A stretch of 64,000 nucleotides of DNA from Cellulomonas sp. Root485 (GCF_001426705.1 NZ_LMFC01000003.1:294995-358994); one strand, 5' to 3'. Numbered from the stretch's first letter, positions 47,694-59,481 are shown. Notes: generated by a model not told the origin, from the letters alone. Numbers and translations are program-made.

Positions 47694-48518
47694 ATGACTG
47701 CTCCTGACACGATCGTGCTCATCCACGGCTTCTGGGTCACTCCGCGCTCCTGGGAGGGCTGGAAGGCGTACTACGAGGCCAAGGGGTTCACGGTCCACAC
47801 GCCCGGCTACCCGGGCTTCGAGGGGGAGGTCGAGGCGCTGCGGGCCGACCCGACGCCCATCGCCGACCTCACGGTCGAGGCCATCGCGAACCACCTGGAC
47901 GAGTTCATCGGCTCGCTGGACACCCCCACCAAGCCGATCCTCATGGGGCACTCGGCGGGCGGGACGTTCCTGCAGCTGATGCTCGACCGTGGGCACGGCA
48001 GCGCGGCGGTCGCGCTGAACTCGGCGCCGGTCGAGGGGGTGCTGGTCACCCCGTGGTCGCAGCTCAAGTCGGTGTTCCCCGTCGTGAAGAACCCCGCGAA
48101 CCACCACCGGGCGGTCGGTCTGTCGTTCGAGGAGTGGACGTACGCGTTCACCAACACGTACACCGAGGAGGAGTCGCGGCACTTCTACGACCGGTACCAC
48201 ATCCCGGCGTCGGGCCGCGTGCTCATCGACTCCGTGCTGGCGAACGTGCAGCCCGGTCACCAGGACGCCTGGGTGGACTTCAGCAACCCGAACCGGGTGC
48301 CGCTGCTGTTCCTGTCGGGCTCCGAGGACCACATCATGCCGCCGGCGGTGCAGGCGTCGAACGCGAAGCACTACAAGGGCGAGGGCACCGTCACCGAGCA
48401 CGAGACCTACGACGGCCGGCCGCACCTCATGGTCGCCGGTCCCGGCTGGGAGGAGATCGCCGACCGCGCGCTGGAGTGGGCGCTCGCCCACGCCACCTCG
48501 AACGTCACGTCCGCCTGA
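47694..48518 (+). CDS. Alpha/beta fold hydrolase
   Basis: 274 residues from ATG 47694 with GAGGTGG upstream; the open extension to 47556 lacks start signals. Oxyanion region LIHGFWVTPRSWEGW, nucleophile GHSAGGTFLQLM (Ser ~86), acid in SGSEDHIMP and His in DGRPHLM are all present. Similar enzymes are lipase/esterase-like; substrate unknown. The MBL-fold gene follows at once, suggesting one transcript. Confidence 0.88.
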   Translation: MTAPDTIVLIHGFWVTPRSWEGWKAYYEAKGFTVHTPGYPGFEGEVEALRADPTPIADLTVEAIANHLDEFIGSLDTPTKPILMGHSAGGTFLQLMLDRGHGSAAVALNSAPVEGVLVTPWSQLKSVFPVVKNPANHHRAVGLSFEEWTYAFTNTYTEEESRHFYDRYHIPASGRVLIDSVLANVQPGHQDAWVDFSNPNRVPLLFLSGSEDHIMPPAVQASNAKHYKGEGTVTEHETYDGRPHLMVAGPGWEEIADRALEWALAHATSNVTSA

Positions 48519-48520
48519 CG

Positions 48521-49303
48521 GTGTCGACGCTCACGTTCACGCACGTCGGCGGCCCGACGGCGCTCCTCGAGGTCGACGGCTGGCGCATCCTCACCGACCC
48601 CACGTTCGACGCCCCCGGCCGGACCTACAAGTTCGGCTGGGGGACGTCGTCGCGCAAGACGGCCGGCCCAGCGCTGTCGGCGGAGGAGGTCGGGGCGGTC
48701 GACGCGGTCCTGCTCAGCCACGACCACCACGCGGACAACCTCGACGACGCGGGCCGCGCGATGCTCGCCGGTGTCCCCACGGTGCTCACCACCGTGCCCG
48801 GCGCGCGTCGGCTGGGCGCGCCCGCCCGGGGCCTGCGCGCGTGGGAGACGACGACGCTGACCCATCCCGACCGTCCGACCCTGACGGTCACGGCGACCCC
48901 CGGGCGGCACGGACCCGTCGGCGCCCAGGTGCTCGTGGGGGCGGTCACCGGCTTCGGTCTCACGTGGGAGGGCCAGGAGCACGGCGCGGTGTGGGTGACC
49001 GGGGACACCGTGCTGACCTCGGAGGTGCGTCGGGTCGGGGAGCGGCTGCCGGTGGGCACGGTCGTCGTGCACCTCGGCGGGGTCCGGTTCCCCACGACCG
49101 GCCCGCTGCGCTACACGATGACGGTCGCCGACGGGCGCGAGCTGTGCCGGGAGCTGAAGCCGCGCACCGTGCTGCCCGTGCACCACGAGGGGTGGTCGCA
49201 CTTCCTGGACAGCGCCGCGGCGCTGGAACGGCCGGAGCTCGCGCCCGACGGAGGGACCACCGTCTGGGCGGAGCCGGGGAAGCCGCGGGCTGTCGACGTG
49301 TAG
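48521..49303 (+). CDS. MBL-fold metal-dependent hydrolase, UlaG-like
   Basis: 260 residues from GTG 48521, two bases after the upstream stop. Metal ligands are visible in LLSHDHHADNLD (~64), TPGRHGP (~127), VTGDTVL and VLPVHHEGWSHF (~225). The fold is a beta-lactamase-superfamily hydrolase of the UlaG/RomA-like branch. Its substrate is unknown; it shares a unit with the alpha/beta hydrolase. Confidence 0.88.
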   Translation: MSTLTFTHVGGPTALLEVDGWRILTDPTFDAPGRTYKFGWGTSSRKTAGPALSAEEVGAVDAVLLSHDHHADNLDDAGRAMLAGVPTVLTTVPGARRLGAPARGLRAWETTTLTHPDRPTLTVTATPGRHGPVGAQVLVGAVTGFGLTWEGQEHGAVWVTGDTVLTSEVRRVGERLPVGTVVVHLGGVRFPTTGPLRYTMTVADGRELCRELKPRTVLPVHHEGWSHFLDSAAALERPELAPDGGTTVWAEPGKPRAVDV

Positions 49304-49344
49304 GTGCCCTTCAGTCCCGGCCTGCTCCTGCCGATGGCCAGGGC

Positions 49345-50588
49345 GTGTCGTCTGCCCTCGTGACCTACCGGTACGGCAGCGCGTCGTCGCTGTCGGTCGA
49401 CCCCGGGCGCGTCGCCCTCGGGCTGAGCACAACCGATCCCGGCACGTACCTCGACGCCTTCACCGAGCGGGCGGACGTCGTCGCTGCGGCGCTGCTGCTC
49501 GTCGGGCGGGTCGCGGCGACCCGCTTCTACGACCCGATGACGGCCGCGCAGCTGGCCGAGCTGGCGGACCCCATCATCACCACGGGCGACGGCACCGTGC
49601 GGTTCGAGAGCCTGTCGGCCTGCTGCGGTGTCGCCGCGCGGCTCGACCTGCTCGCCGACGGGCTGGACATCACGACGCAGCGCGCGGGGACGACGAACGT
49701 GGACCTCGGGGCGGGATCGCGCCGGTTGCTCGCAGGGGTGCTGCCGCGCGACCCGTTGCACCTGGCGGTCGGCGACACCGGTCTGCTCATGACGACGCTC
49801 GACGGGCAGTCGCACGAGCGGACCGTCGCGCTGCCGACCGCTGGATCCGGTCGCTGGCCGACCTGCAGGTCCTGGCGAGCCACATGACGCTCCGGGCGAC
49901 CCTGGACCAGCGGCAGGCCCGAACGTTCCTGCGAGGGCTCCCGCCCAGCTCGCCACCGGGGTCCCGGTTCTGGGCGCAGCCCACGGCAGCCGGACTGCGC
50001 CTCGGCTCCATGCCGGCCCCCGGAGCGGTCCCGCTCGGCGGACCCGAACGGCTCCGCGTGCTCGAACCCCTGCTGCGCCACAGCCGCGGGGTCCGCGTGT
50101 ACGCCGGCGCCGACGAGCGCCTCGCCGCGTCCTGGTGGGAGCTCGACCTGCCCCACGCCCGGCTCGGCATCGGCCTCAGCCCGGAGACGTCACGGGGGTT
50201 CTCGGGCGAGGGCGCGCTGCTGGAGTCGCTCGGGGACCGGTCCGCCGCCGCGGCCGACGCCGTGCGCGGGCGGCTCGGGTACGACCTCGCCGAGGGGCGG
50301 TACTTCGCGCGGCTCCTCCCGGTCGGCCTCGACCTCCTCGACCAGCAGCCGCGGCTGGTCAAGGCACGGGCCCTGCTGGACCAGGGCGGTGTCCGGCCCG
50401 AGAGCGACCACCACGTCGTGCGCGGGCGGTGGCGCGACTACGTCGTGCGGCTCGCCACCGGCGGCGACCGCTGCACGTGCCAGTGGTACGTCGACCACCA
50501 GGGCACGCGCGGGCCGTGCGCGCACGTCCTCGCCGTCCGCCTGCTGGTGGACGGCTCGCCCGGGCCGACCGAGGGGATGCCCCGATGA
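49345..50588 (+). pseudogene. SWIM zinc-finger protein gene, broken by a one-base frameshift near 49834-49836
   Basis: Two frames join into one SWIM protein. The first (GTG 49345, or 49360) runs to a stop at 49885-49887; the second continues as DRWIRSLADLQVLASHMTLR from 49836. Only a two-base remnant, CC, separates VAL from DRW, so one base is missing. The C-terminal part carries the SWIM motif CTCQWYVDHQGTRGPCAH, a CxCx(n)CxH zinc site found in DNA- or protein-binding proteins. The restored protein would be ~414 residues and overlaps the next gene as ATGA. It could be real decay or a homopolymer sequencing error. Confidence 0.8.
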
Positions 50589-53268
50589 CGGAGACGACGG
50601 ACCTGATCCCGCCCGCACTGCGGGAGGCGATCCTGGCGGGGGACCGCCGCGGGGTGCTCGACCTGGTCCGTGGCGTCAAGGACGCGGAGCGCCTCGTGCT
50701 CGGCCCGGCCTTGATGAAGGAGTACGCGCTCAACGGCGACGACTGGACGAGCGTGGCCGGCCGGGACCGTCAGGCGGCGTACCAGCTCGCCCGTCTGGGG
50801 ACCGCCGTGACGCCGCAGCACGCCGCCTGGTCCTTCGCGTCGATGGCACGTGCGTCGCTCGACGAGCAGATCGAGGCGCTCTCCCCGCGCCCGGTGGCGT
50901 GGAAGCGCCGGTTCGCCACCTCCGCCCTGTCCCGCGCCGGCGGGTGGCACCTCGTCCGTGCCTGGGTCAGCACGGGCGTCGTCGCGCCGCCGTCGTCGAA
51001 CCAGTGGACCCTGGGCGTGCTCGACGCCTACCCGTGGGACCACCTGCCGCAGGTGGCACGCGAGGACGCGGTGGTCGCACCCCTGCTCGCGCGGCTGCTG
51101 GACACCGCGGGCGCGGGCCGGATCCTCGGCTACCGCGCGAAGTACGGGACGGGCGGTGCGTGGCGGTCCCTGGTCGAGGCGTGCGGCGGGTTCGACCCGC
51201 ACCGTCGCGACGCGGTGATCGATGGCTGCCTGACCCAGCTCGCCCTCGCGCTGCCGACCGAGGCCCTGGGCTTCACGACGGTCCTCGACCACCTGGAGCT
51301 CACCGACGACGAGGTCAGCCGCCGGCAGGGTCGCTTCGCCGCGCTCCTGCTCGCAGCGTCGCCCCCGGCGCAGGCGCGCGCCGCCTCGACCGTGCGCCGG
51401 GTGCTGGACGACGGAGCTCTCGACCCTGACACCCTCCTCGACATCACGACCGAGGCGCTCCAGGGCCCGAAGAAGAACCGCATCCGTGACCACCTGCAGC
51501 TCCTCGACGACGCCATCGCGCGCGGTGTCGTCGACGTCGCCCCTGCCGCGGACGCCGTCGCGGACGCGCTCGACCCCGAGCGCTCCGACGTGGCGGAGGC
51601 GTTGGCCGCCGCGCTCGGCCGCTGGTCGTCGGACCTGGCACCGGAGCAGCGCGACACGCTGCGGGCGACGATCGACTCGTCGGTCCCCAGCCGTGGCCCG
51701 CGCTGCGTCGCGCGCTCGGACCCCTCGCCCCCGGACCGGTCGCCGCCGTCCGGCCCGTCGTCGCCGCCGTGCCCGACCCCGTGGACCTGGGCGTCCTCGA
51801 CGCGGTGACGCCCGTCGCCGACCTGGACGAGCTGCTCGTGCTGATGGAGGAGGTCCTCCCGGTCCGCACCACGGCGGTGGAGCTCGAGCGCGTCCTGGAC
51901 GGGATGGTCCGCTTCCGGCTCGACCACGTCCTGACCCCGGTGCGGCGCCGGGCGGAGCGGGCGGCGTCGAGCTGGTGGGCCAGCGACCCCGACCGCGACG
52001 CCCACCTGGTCGCCTCGGCGTGGCTCGGTCACGAGACGCCTCCCCTCGCGGCCGGGCGGACCGTGCACGGGACCACCCCGCTCGGCGAGGAGCTGCCGCC
52101 CGACGCGGTGGAGTACCCCAGTGGCTACGGGACACCGCCGTGGCGCACGTGGACGCGCGTGGTCCCGGCGCACGATCCCGGCTTCCTCACGTCCCGCCGC
52201 CTCGGTCTCGTGCGTCTCGCCCATCTCGCCGCAGGGCCCGGACCTCTCCTGTCGCTGCCGTCCTCGCAGGACGGGACCGTCGGCGCCGACGAGCTGCTCG
52301 CCCGGATCCGGGGTCGCGCGGCACACGGCCTGCCGCTCGAGCGGTTCGACCTCGCCTGGGCGGTGCTGCGGCTGCACCCCCGCGACCGTGACGGGCTCCT
52401 CGCCGCCGGCGACTCCCCCGAGCTGACCGCGTGGTTGCGGGCGGTCGCCCGCGCGCCGCACTGGGAGCAGAGCGTCGTCGCCGGTGGATACGTCGGCTAC
52501 GACGCGAAGATCTGGCACGACCCGGGCGCCGTCGCCGGCTCGATGGACGATCCCGTCCACGCCTGGCTCGACCCGAGTGCGACGGTCGAGCCGCACAGAG
52601 CCAGGGGCGCCTGGGTGCCGCGCGGGTCCGGGCTCTCCTCCCCCGCCCAGTGGGCGGCGACTCTCCCCTCACATCCTGACGTCCTCGTGGCCCACCTCCA
52701 GCAGGCGGTGCGCCAGGCCCTGCATGACCCGGACACGACCAGCGTGGAGGTGCTCGTGCGCTCGCTGGGGACACTCCGGGCACCGTGGGGCCGGCCGAGC
52801 GCATGGGCGGTCGTCATGGGGCTGAGCGCCGAGCACCGGCCGACCCGCCTGGCCGCGAGCGAGGCGGTCGCCGCGGGAGCGTCGCGCGGGATGCTCGACC
52901 CCGCCACGCTCACAGATGCCGTTCTCGGCACCGTCGGCCCCGACGCGGGCCCGTTCGGGCACATCACCATCGGCCAGCTCAGGCCCGCCCATCCGATGCT
53001 GTCGAGGACGGCGGACGGCCTGGCCGATGCCGCAGGGATCGACGACCGCACCGCCGACGTCGTGCAGCGAGCCGTGCTCGCCGCGCTCCCGGAGCTGATG
53101 GGCCGCCCCGGGGGTCACGCGATCGTCGCGGTGGCGGCACAGCTGGCCGAGCGGCTGGGTCGCCGGGGCGACACCCCGGCCGCGGTCCTCGAGCTGGCGG
53201 CCGGCCGGTCACGGACCCGCACGGCGACGGAGGCCCGCCGCCTCGTCGCGGCGGTCGGAGGGAGCTGA
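50585..53268 (+). pseudogene. DUF6493-like protein gene, broken by a one-base frameshift near 51686-51688
   Basis: From ATG 50585 (ATGA overlap with the SWIM gene) the frame encodes a helical-repeat protein as far as DSSVP; it then turns into a Pro/Ser/Arg-rich nonsense tail ending at 51808. The other frame continues sensibly as QPWPALRRALGPLAPGPVAA and goes on to 53268. A single missing C in the CCCC run at 51685-51688 explains this. The restored protein is ~894 residues. Features such as REAILAGDRRGVLDLVRGVK and the SWIM partner fit DUF6493, a family of unknown function. Confidence 0.75.
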
Positions 53269-53276
53269 CCCGCCCG

Positions 53277-53894
53277 TCAACCGAGCCGAACGACGGCAGC
53301 GGCGTCGACGATCCGGGGTTCGCCCGGGTCACGGTTGTCGACGACGAGCGAGGCGCGCTCCCACGGCGCGGCGGCGTCGAAGTACAGGCGCTGGCCTCCG
53401 ACGTAGCGGTCCATCGGTCTGTGCTCGCCGTCTCGGAGCGCCATGCGCCGGGTCGCCTCCTCGAACGGGACGTCGAGGTAGATCGAGTAGTCCCAGAACC
53501 TGTTGAGCTCGTCGCGGTGGAGGAACGTGCCCTCGACCAGGACGAGCGCGTCAGGTGGCGCCTGCCGCGTCCCGGTCTCCGCGACCGCGGGTCGGTAGCG
53601 GCCCGAGCCGCCGGGTCCCAGGGGTGCGAGCGTCAGGGCAACGAGTGCGTCGTAGTCGTAGGCGTCGAGCCAGAACCCCTCCGGTGAGTGCCGTCCCCTC
53701 GCATGCCGGACCTCCGAGGGGTGGAAGAAGTCGTCGACGTGCAGCACGATCACCGGGCGTGGGCCGGGGCGCTGGGCGAGCTGCGCGGCGAACGTCGTCT
53801 TCCCGCTGGCTCCGACGCCGTCGATCGCGACCAGGACCCGCCTGTCACCGGGCACCGCCGACCGGAGCCGGGCGACGATCGCGTCGAGGCTCAC
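53277..53894 (-). CDS. Uridine-kinase-like P-loop kinase
   Basis: 205 residues from GTG 53894, overlapping the upstream gene as GTGA. Walker A DGVGASGKTTFA (~25), HVDDFFHP (~52), RGRHSPEGFWLDAYDYDAL and LVEGTFLHRDELNRFWD with RYVGGQRLYF are hallmarks of the actinobacterial uridine-kinase-like family. It would phosphorylate a nucleoside or similar compound with ATP. Confidence 0.88.
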   Translation of the reverse strand: MSLDAIVARLRSAVPGDRRVLVAIDGVGASGKTTFAAQLAQRPGPRPVIVLHVDDFFHPSEVRHARGRHSPEGFWLDAYDYDALVALTLAPLGPGGSGRYRPAVAETGTRQAPPDALVLVEGTFLHRDELNRFWDYSIYLDVPFEEATRRMALRDGEHRPMDRYVGGQRLYFDAAAPWERASLVVDNRDPGEPRIVDAAAVVRLG

Positions 53895-54241
53895 GCCCTG
53901 CGCCGGGGCCAGGCCAGCATGACGAACAGGTCCCGCTCGCCGCGGGCACCCTCGAGAACCGCGCGAGCCAGCGCCGGTTCGCCTGCCTGCTCGGCCGACC
54001 ACAGCTCGAAGTCGACCACCTGAGACCACCCTTCGGGCAGGTAGCCGAGGACGGTGGAACCGTCGACGACCTTGACCACGTCGTGCTCGGTGCGCGCCAG
54101 CACCACGGCGAACCCGCGCTCCGAATGGCGCGCGCGCGGCGGTGCGGCGTCCTCGACGAACCCTCGGACGCGCACGGGCACGTGACCGCCACCGGCGGGC
54201 ACCAGCCGGCCGGGCATCCGGGTCGAGGACGACGGGTCCAT
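53891..54241 (-). CDS. Small hypothetical protein, perhaps HIRAN-like
   Basis: 116 residues from ATG 54241. It has no signal peptide or membrane segment. HVPVRVRGFVEDAAPPRARH and VVDGSTVLGYLPEGWSQVVD loosely resemble HIRAN-type beta barrels (the GYLP element), but this is a weak match. The GTGA overlap with the downstream kinase indicates translational coupling. Confidence 0.55.
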   Translation of the reverse strand: MDPSSSTRMPGRLVPAGGGHVPVRVRGFVEDAAPPRARHSERGFAVVLARTEHDVVKVVDGSTVLGYLPEGWSQVVDFELWSAEQAGEPALARAVLEGARGERDLFVMLAWPRRRA

Positions 54242-54339
54242 GCGCGGAACCTACTCCGGCGCGGCACGTAGAGAAACGGGAGCGGGCTCCGTTCTTCGAG
54301 TGAGAGTGCCAGTCTGGGCACGACGAAGGAGGAGCAGTC

Positions 54340-54776
54340 ATGGCCAGGTACCTGCTGATCGTGGACTTCCAGAGCGGTCCCGACGAGTCGCCGATGTCCC
54401 AGTGGACGGACGACGAGGTCGCCGCTCACCTGAACTACTACGGCCGGCTGAACGCAGAGCTGGCCGCCAACGGTGAGCTCGTCGGCGGCGAGGTGCTCAC
54501 CGGCCCCGACCTGGCCAAGGTCGTGCGGTCGGACGGGGTCACGCCGGTGATCACGGACGGTCCGTTCCAGGAGTTCAAGGAGTGGATCGCGGGCTACCAG
54601 ATCGTCGACGTGGAGTCCGAGGAGCGTGCGCTGGAGATCGCCGGGCTCGTCTCCGCGGTGCCCGGCCGCGGCGGCGTCCCGACGCAGCAGCCCATCCAGG
54701 TGCGCCGGATCATGGACGACGGCCCGTCGGGCGTCGAGGAGATGAACGCCTACCTCGAGACGGCGAGCAACCCGCG

Positions 54777-54780
<4 letters not shown>
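54340..54780 (+). CDS. YciI/DGPF-domain protein
   Basis: 146 residues with GGAGGAG before the ATG. The DGPF motif is in PVITDGPFQEFKEW (~68), within the ferredoxin-like fold of the YciI family. DGPF proteins are the characteristic partners of ECF42 sigma factors, which is exactly the next gene. Their molecular role is unclear; a metabolic or stress function has been suggested. The stop overlaps the sigma gene start as CTGA. Confidence 0.92.
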
Positions 54781-55957
<1,177 letters not shown>

Positions 55958-55961
<4 letters not shown>

Positions 55962-57589
55962 GCGGAGCGGCACAGCGCCCGGCCGTGCGGGTCAACCAGC
56001 TCGGGTACCTGCCGGGCCGGCCGATGCACGCGACGCTCGTCTCGGCGGAGGTCGAGCCGGTCGCGTTCACCGTCGTGCGCGACGACGGTCTCGTCGTCCA
56101 CCGGGGACGCTCCGCACCGTGGCCCGTCCGGCCCGAGCCCACCTCTGGCCTGCCCGTGCACGTGGTCGACCTCGGCATCCTGACCGAGGGGACCTTCCAC
56201 GTCCGCACGTCGCCGTCCGGGAGCCATCCGTTCCGGGTCGACGCCGGGCTGTACGCCGACCTGCGCGACGACGCCCTGCGCTTCTTCTCGCTCATGCGGT
56301 CGGGCACCGAGATCGTCGTGCCCGGCTACGAACGCCCCGCAGGCCACCCGGACACCGCCGTCCGAGCAGCCACGGAGCTCTACCCCGGCTGGCACGACGA
56401 CGGCACGTACGACGTGTCGGGCGGCTGGTACGACGCCGGCGACTACGGCAAGTACGTGACCAGCGGGGCGATCGCGGTGTGGCAGCTGCTGGGCACGCTC
56501 GACCTCCTTCCGGGCCGCGCCGACGTCCTGGACGAGTGCCGGTGGCAGCTCGACTGGCTGCTGCGGATGCAGGTGCCTGCCGGACGCCCGCTCGCCGGCC
56601 TGGCGTTCCACCGCGTGCACGGCACCACCTGGTCACCGCTGCCCGGGTGGCCGCACCTGGACCCGACCGAGCGCGTCCTGCACCGCCCGTCGACCACCGC
56701 GGCGCTGCACCTCGCTGCCGCGGCCGCGGCAGGCGCGCGCCACTTCCGGCCCGTCGACGCGGCCTACGCCCACCGGCTGGAGCTGGCGGCACGGTCCGCC
56801 TACGACGCGGCCCGTCGCCACCCCGACGTCCTCGCGCCCGACGACCACGCCCGCCACGGTGGCGGCCCGTACGACGACAGCGCGGTCGGCGACGACCTGT
56901 ACTGGGCGGCCGCCGAGCTGTGGCTGGCGACCGGTGACCACGCCTACCAGGCCGAGGTCCTGCGCAGCCCCGAGCACGCCACCGATCCCTTCGACGCCGC
57001 GGGCTTCGACTTCGATGCCGTCAGCGCCACGGCCCGGCTCGACCTGGCGCTGCACGGCGACGGGCTCGCCGACCACGACCGGGTGGTCCAGAGCCTGCGC
57101 GCCGGCGCCGACCGGCTCCTCGCCCTGCAGGCGCAGCAGCCGTGGGGCCAGCCGTACGCGCCCGCCGACGGGTGGAGCTGGGGCTCGAACGGCCGGATCC
57201 TGAACAACCTCGTCGTGCTCGGCGTGGCCCACCGGGTCACCGGTGACACCGTCTACCGGGACGCCGTCGCCGCCGGGACGGACTACCTGCTGGGCCGCAA
57301 CGCCCTCGGGCAGAGCTACGTCACCGGCTACGGCCCCGACCACAGCCACCACCAGCGCACCCGGCAGTTCGGCCACGACCTCGACCCGTCGCTGCCGCCG
57401 CCTCCGCCGGGCGCCCTGGCAGGCGGAGCGAACTCGGTCCCCGCGCCGGACTTCCCCTACGACCGGCGCCTCGTGGGGCTGCCGCCGCAGCTCTGCTACC
57501 TCGATGAACCCACGTCCGAGGTGACCAACGACGTGTGCATCCGCTGGAACGCCCCGCTCGTCTGGGTCGCCGCGTTCCTCACGTGCTGA
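55958..57589 (+). CDS. Cytosolic GH9-family cellodextrinase-like enzyme
   Basis: 543 residues from GTG 55958, overlapping the sigma-factor stop. There is no signal peptide, linker or CBM. An Ig-like domain (~8-90, RVNQLGYLPGRPMHATLV) precedes the GH9 barrel: GGWYDAGDYGKYV (~154) has the catalytic Asp pair, the His is in YGPDHSHHQRTR (~465), and the proton donor is in SEVTNDVCIRW (~519). A cytosolic GH9 would cleave imported cello-oligosaccharides or aryl-glucosides. Its place in an ECF42 operon is unusual. Confidence 0.9.
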
Positions 57590-58391
57590 GCAGCGCCTTC
57601 ATCCTCGTGCGGACCAGGCGAGCCGCTCGCTCGGGCGCCAGGCGCGCGAGGACGTCCATGACGGCCGCATCCTTGCCGATGGTGACCCGGTAGGCGTCCC
57701 GCTCGACGGCGTCGAGGATGCGACGCGCGGCGGTCGACGCCGAGGTCATCGTCCTCTCCAGGCGCCGGGCCGCCGCGCCAGAGATCTCCGGCGGGCGCAC
57801 CGCCGAGTTCTCGACGATCCCGGTGCGCGTCGCACCCGGGAACACGACCGTGACGGACACCGACGTGTCGGCCAGCTCGGCATGGAGCCCTTCCGTGAGG
57901 AGCTGGAGCGCGGCCTTCGACGCACCGTAGGCGGTCTGCCCGGGGACCGGCAGGAACGCGCCCATGCTCGACACGTTGACCAGGTGCGCCCGTGGCCGGG
58001 CGACGAGGTGCGGCAGGAACGCCTTCGTCGTGTGCACCGGTCCCCAGAAGTTCACGGCCATGACCCGCTCGATGTCGGCGTACTCCAGGTCGAGCAGGGG
58101 GACGAACGGCTGGATGATGCCTGCACAGTTGATCAGGCCGTCGACCTGGCCGTGCTCCGCGACGACGGCGGCGGGGAGCGCCTCGACGGCCTGTCGGTCG
58201 GCGACGTCGAGGGCGTGGACGGACACCCGGTCGGCCGCGCGGCCCGCACGCGTCGCCGTCTCCTGCAGGTGCTCCGCGGACCTGCTGACCGCCGCGACCC
58301 TGGCCCCTCTCGTGAGCAGCCCCAGCACCAGCTCGCGGCCGATGCCGTCGCCGGCCCCCGTCACGACGACCGTCGTCCCTGTCACCTTCAT
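57579..58391 (-). CDS. Short-chain dehydrogenase/reductase
   Basis: 270 residues. TGAGDGIGRELVL (cofactor loop, ~12), NCAGI, Ser in VNVSSMGAFL (~142) and YGASK (~155) are intact; the C-terminal tail suggests a membrane-associated acidic SDR. The substrate is unknown. It overlaps the convergent GH9 gene by 11 bases. Confidence 0.9.
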   Translation of the reverse strand: MKVTGTTVVVTGAGDGIGRELVLGLLTRGARVAAVSRSAEHLQETATRAGRAADRVSVHALDVADRQAVEALPAAVVAEHGQVDGLINCAGIIQPFVPLLDLEYADIERVMAVNFWGPVHTTKAFLPHLVARPRAHLVNVSSMGAFLPVPGQTAYGASKAALQLLTEGLHAELADTSVSVTVVFPGATRTGIVENSAVRPPEISGAAARRLERTMTSASTAARRILDAVERDAYRVTIGKDAAVMDVLARLAPERAARLVRTRMKALLST

Positions 58392-58604
58392 CGCCCGGCG
58401 CCCCCTGCCGATCCCGTGCGCCGACCGTACTGCCCCGGACCGGATCGGGGCCGTGCTTGCGCGGGGTTCGGCGCCGACCAGCTCAGGCGCCGCCGATCAG
58501 CGACCGCACGGACGGTCCGAGTGCGGCGTGGCGCGTCGTCGTTCAGGGTGGGTTCCAGTGGTGCGTGCCACGCCACGACGAGCCCCGAGACGAGGAGCCT
58601 GCCC

Positions 58605-59435
58605 GTGACCACTCCCTCACCGACCTCCGGATGGAGCTCGTTCTGGAACCGGGGCGGGTGGTGGCGAGCGGTACTCGTCGCCGTCGTGTACCTGGCCCTC
58701 TACCTGGCGGGCGGCCAGCTCGTCGGCGCCCTCTTCGGCGACCAGGTCGACTCCGAGGACCTGTTCGCGACCCCGCAGAGCGTCATCTTCGGCCTGTTCC
58801 TCCCGCTCGCCATCGGCGCTGTCGTGCTGATCGCGTTCGTCGCCTCGCTGCACTGGTTCCCGGCACTGTTCGCGCGCCAGCCGATCGGCGGCCGGTGGTG
58901 GATGTGGCTCGCGCCGGTCGCCGTCGTGGCAGCGATCGTGCTGCGGCTGCTCGGCATCGACTACGCCTCGTACGCGGCCGGCGTCGTCGCGATCACCTTC
59001 GTGTCCGGCCTGCTCGTGGGCTTCGTGGAGGAGATCCTCACGCGTGGCATCGCGGTGAAGATGCTGCGCGACGCGGGGAAGTCCGAGTGGGTGGTGATGG
59101 TGGTCTCGTCGCTGATCTTCGGCCTGCTGCACGCCTCGAACATCCTGTCCGGCCAGGAGATCGCCACGGTCGCGCTGACCGTCGTCTTCGCCTTCGGGTT
59201 CGGCATCTGCATGTACCTGACCCTGCGGGCGACGGGGAACCTGACCTGGCCGATGCTCATCCACGGCCTCTACGACCCCACGCTGTTCCTCGCGACCGGC
59301 GGGATCGACGAGGTCCACTCGGGCCCGCAGAGCGAGCTCCTGACGCTCGCCGGGCCGTCCAACATGATCTTCATCCTGATCGCGATCGTCGGGCTGATCT
59401 TCGTCCGCGGCCGCGTCCAGCGGAGCCAGACCTGA
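58605..59435 (+). CDS. CPBP-family intramembrane protease-like protein
   Basis: 276 residues from GTG 58605 with GAGGAG upstream. Seven or more hydrophobic segments and the three CPBP motifs are present: EEILTRG (~143), FGLLHASN (~168) and HGLYDPTLF (~223), with the Glu and His residues that bind zinc. Members process CAAX-type or secreted peptides or serve in bacteriocin self-immunity; the role here is unknown. Confidence 0.88.
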   Translation: MTTPSPTSGWSSFWNRGGWWRAVLVAVVYLALYLAGGQLVGALFGDQVDSEDLFATPQSVIFGLFLPLAIGAVVLIAFVASLHWFPALFARQPIGGRWWMWLAPVAVVAAIVLRLLGIDYASYAAGVVAITFVSGLLVGFVEEILTRGIAVKMLRDAGKSEWVVMVVSSLIFGLLHASNILSGQEIATVALTVVFAFGFGICMYLTLRATGNLTWPMLIHGLYDPTLFLATGGIDEVHSGPQSELLTLAGPSNMIFILIAIVGLIFVRGRVQRSQT

Positions 59436-59443
59436 TGCGCACC

Positions 59444-59481
59444 TTGCGATCCCTCTTGTGAAACGATAGTTTTCTATCGTT
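59444..59481 (+). promoter_or_regulatory. AT-rich promoter with overlapping palindromic operator
   Basis: TTGCGA (59444-59449), 17 bases, then TAGTTT (59467-59472). AACGATAG and CTATCGTT flank TTTT (59462-59481), a perfect 8+4+8 palindrome covering the -10. It is upstream of the DUF2975 gene and the HTH gene, which may autoregulate. Confidence 0.75.
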
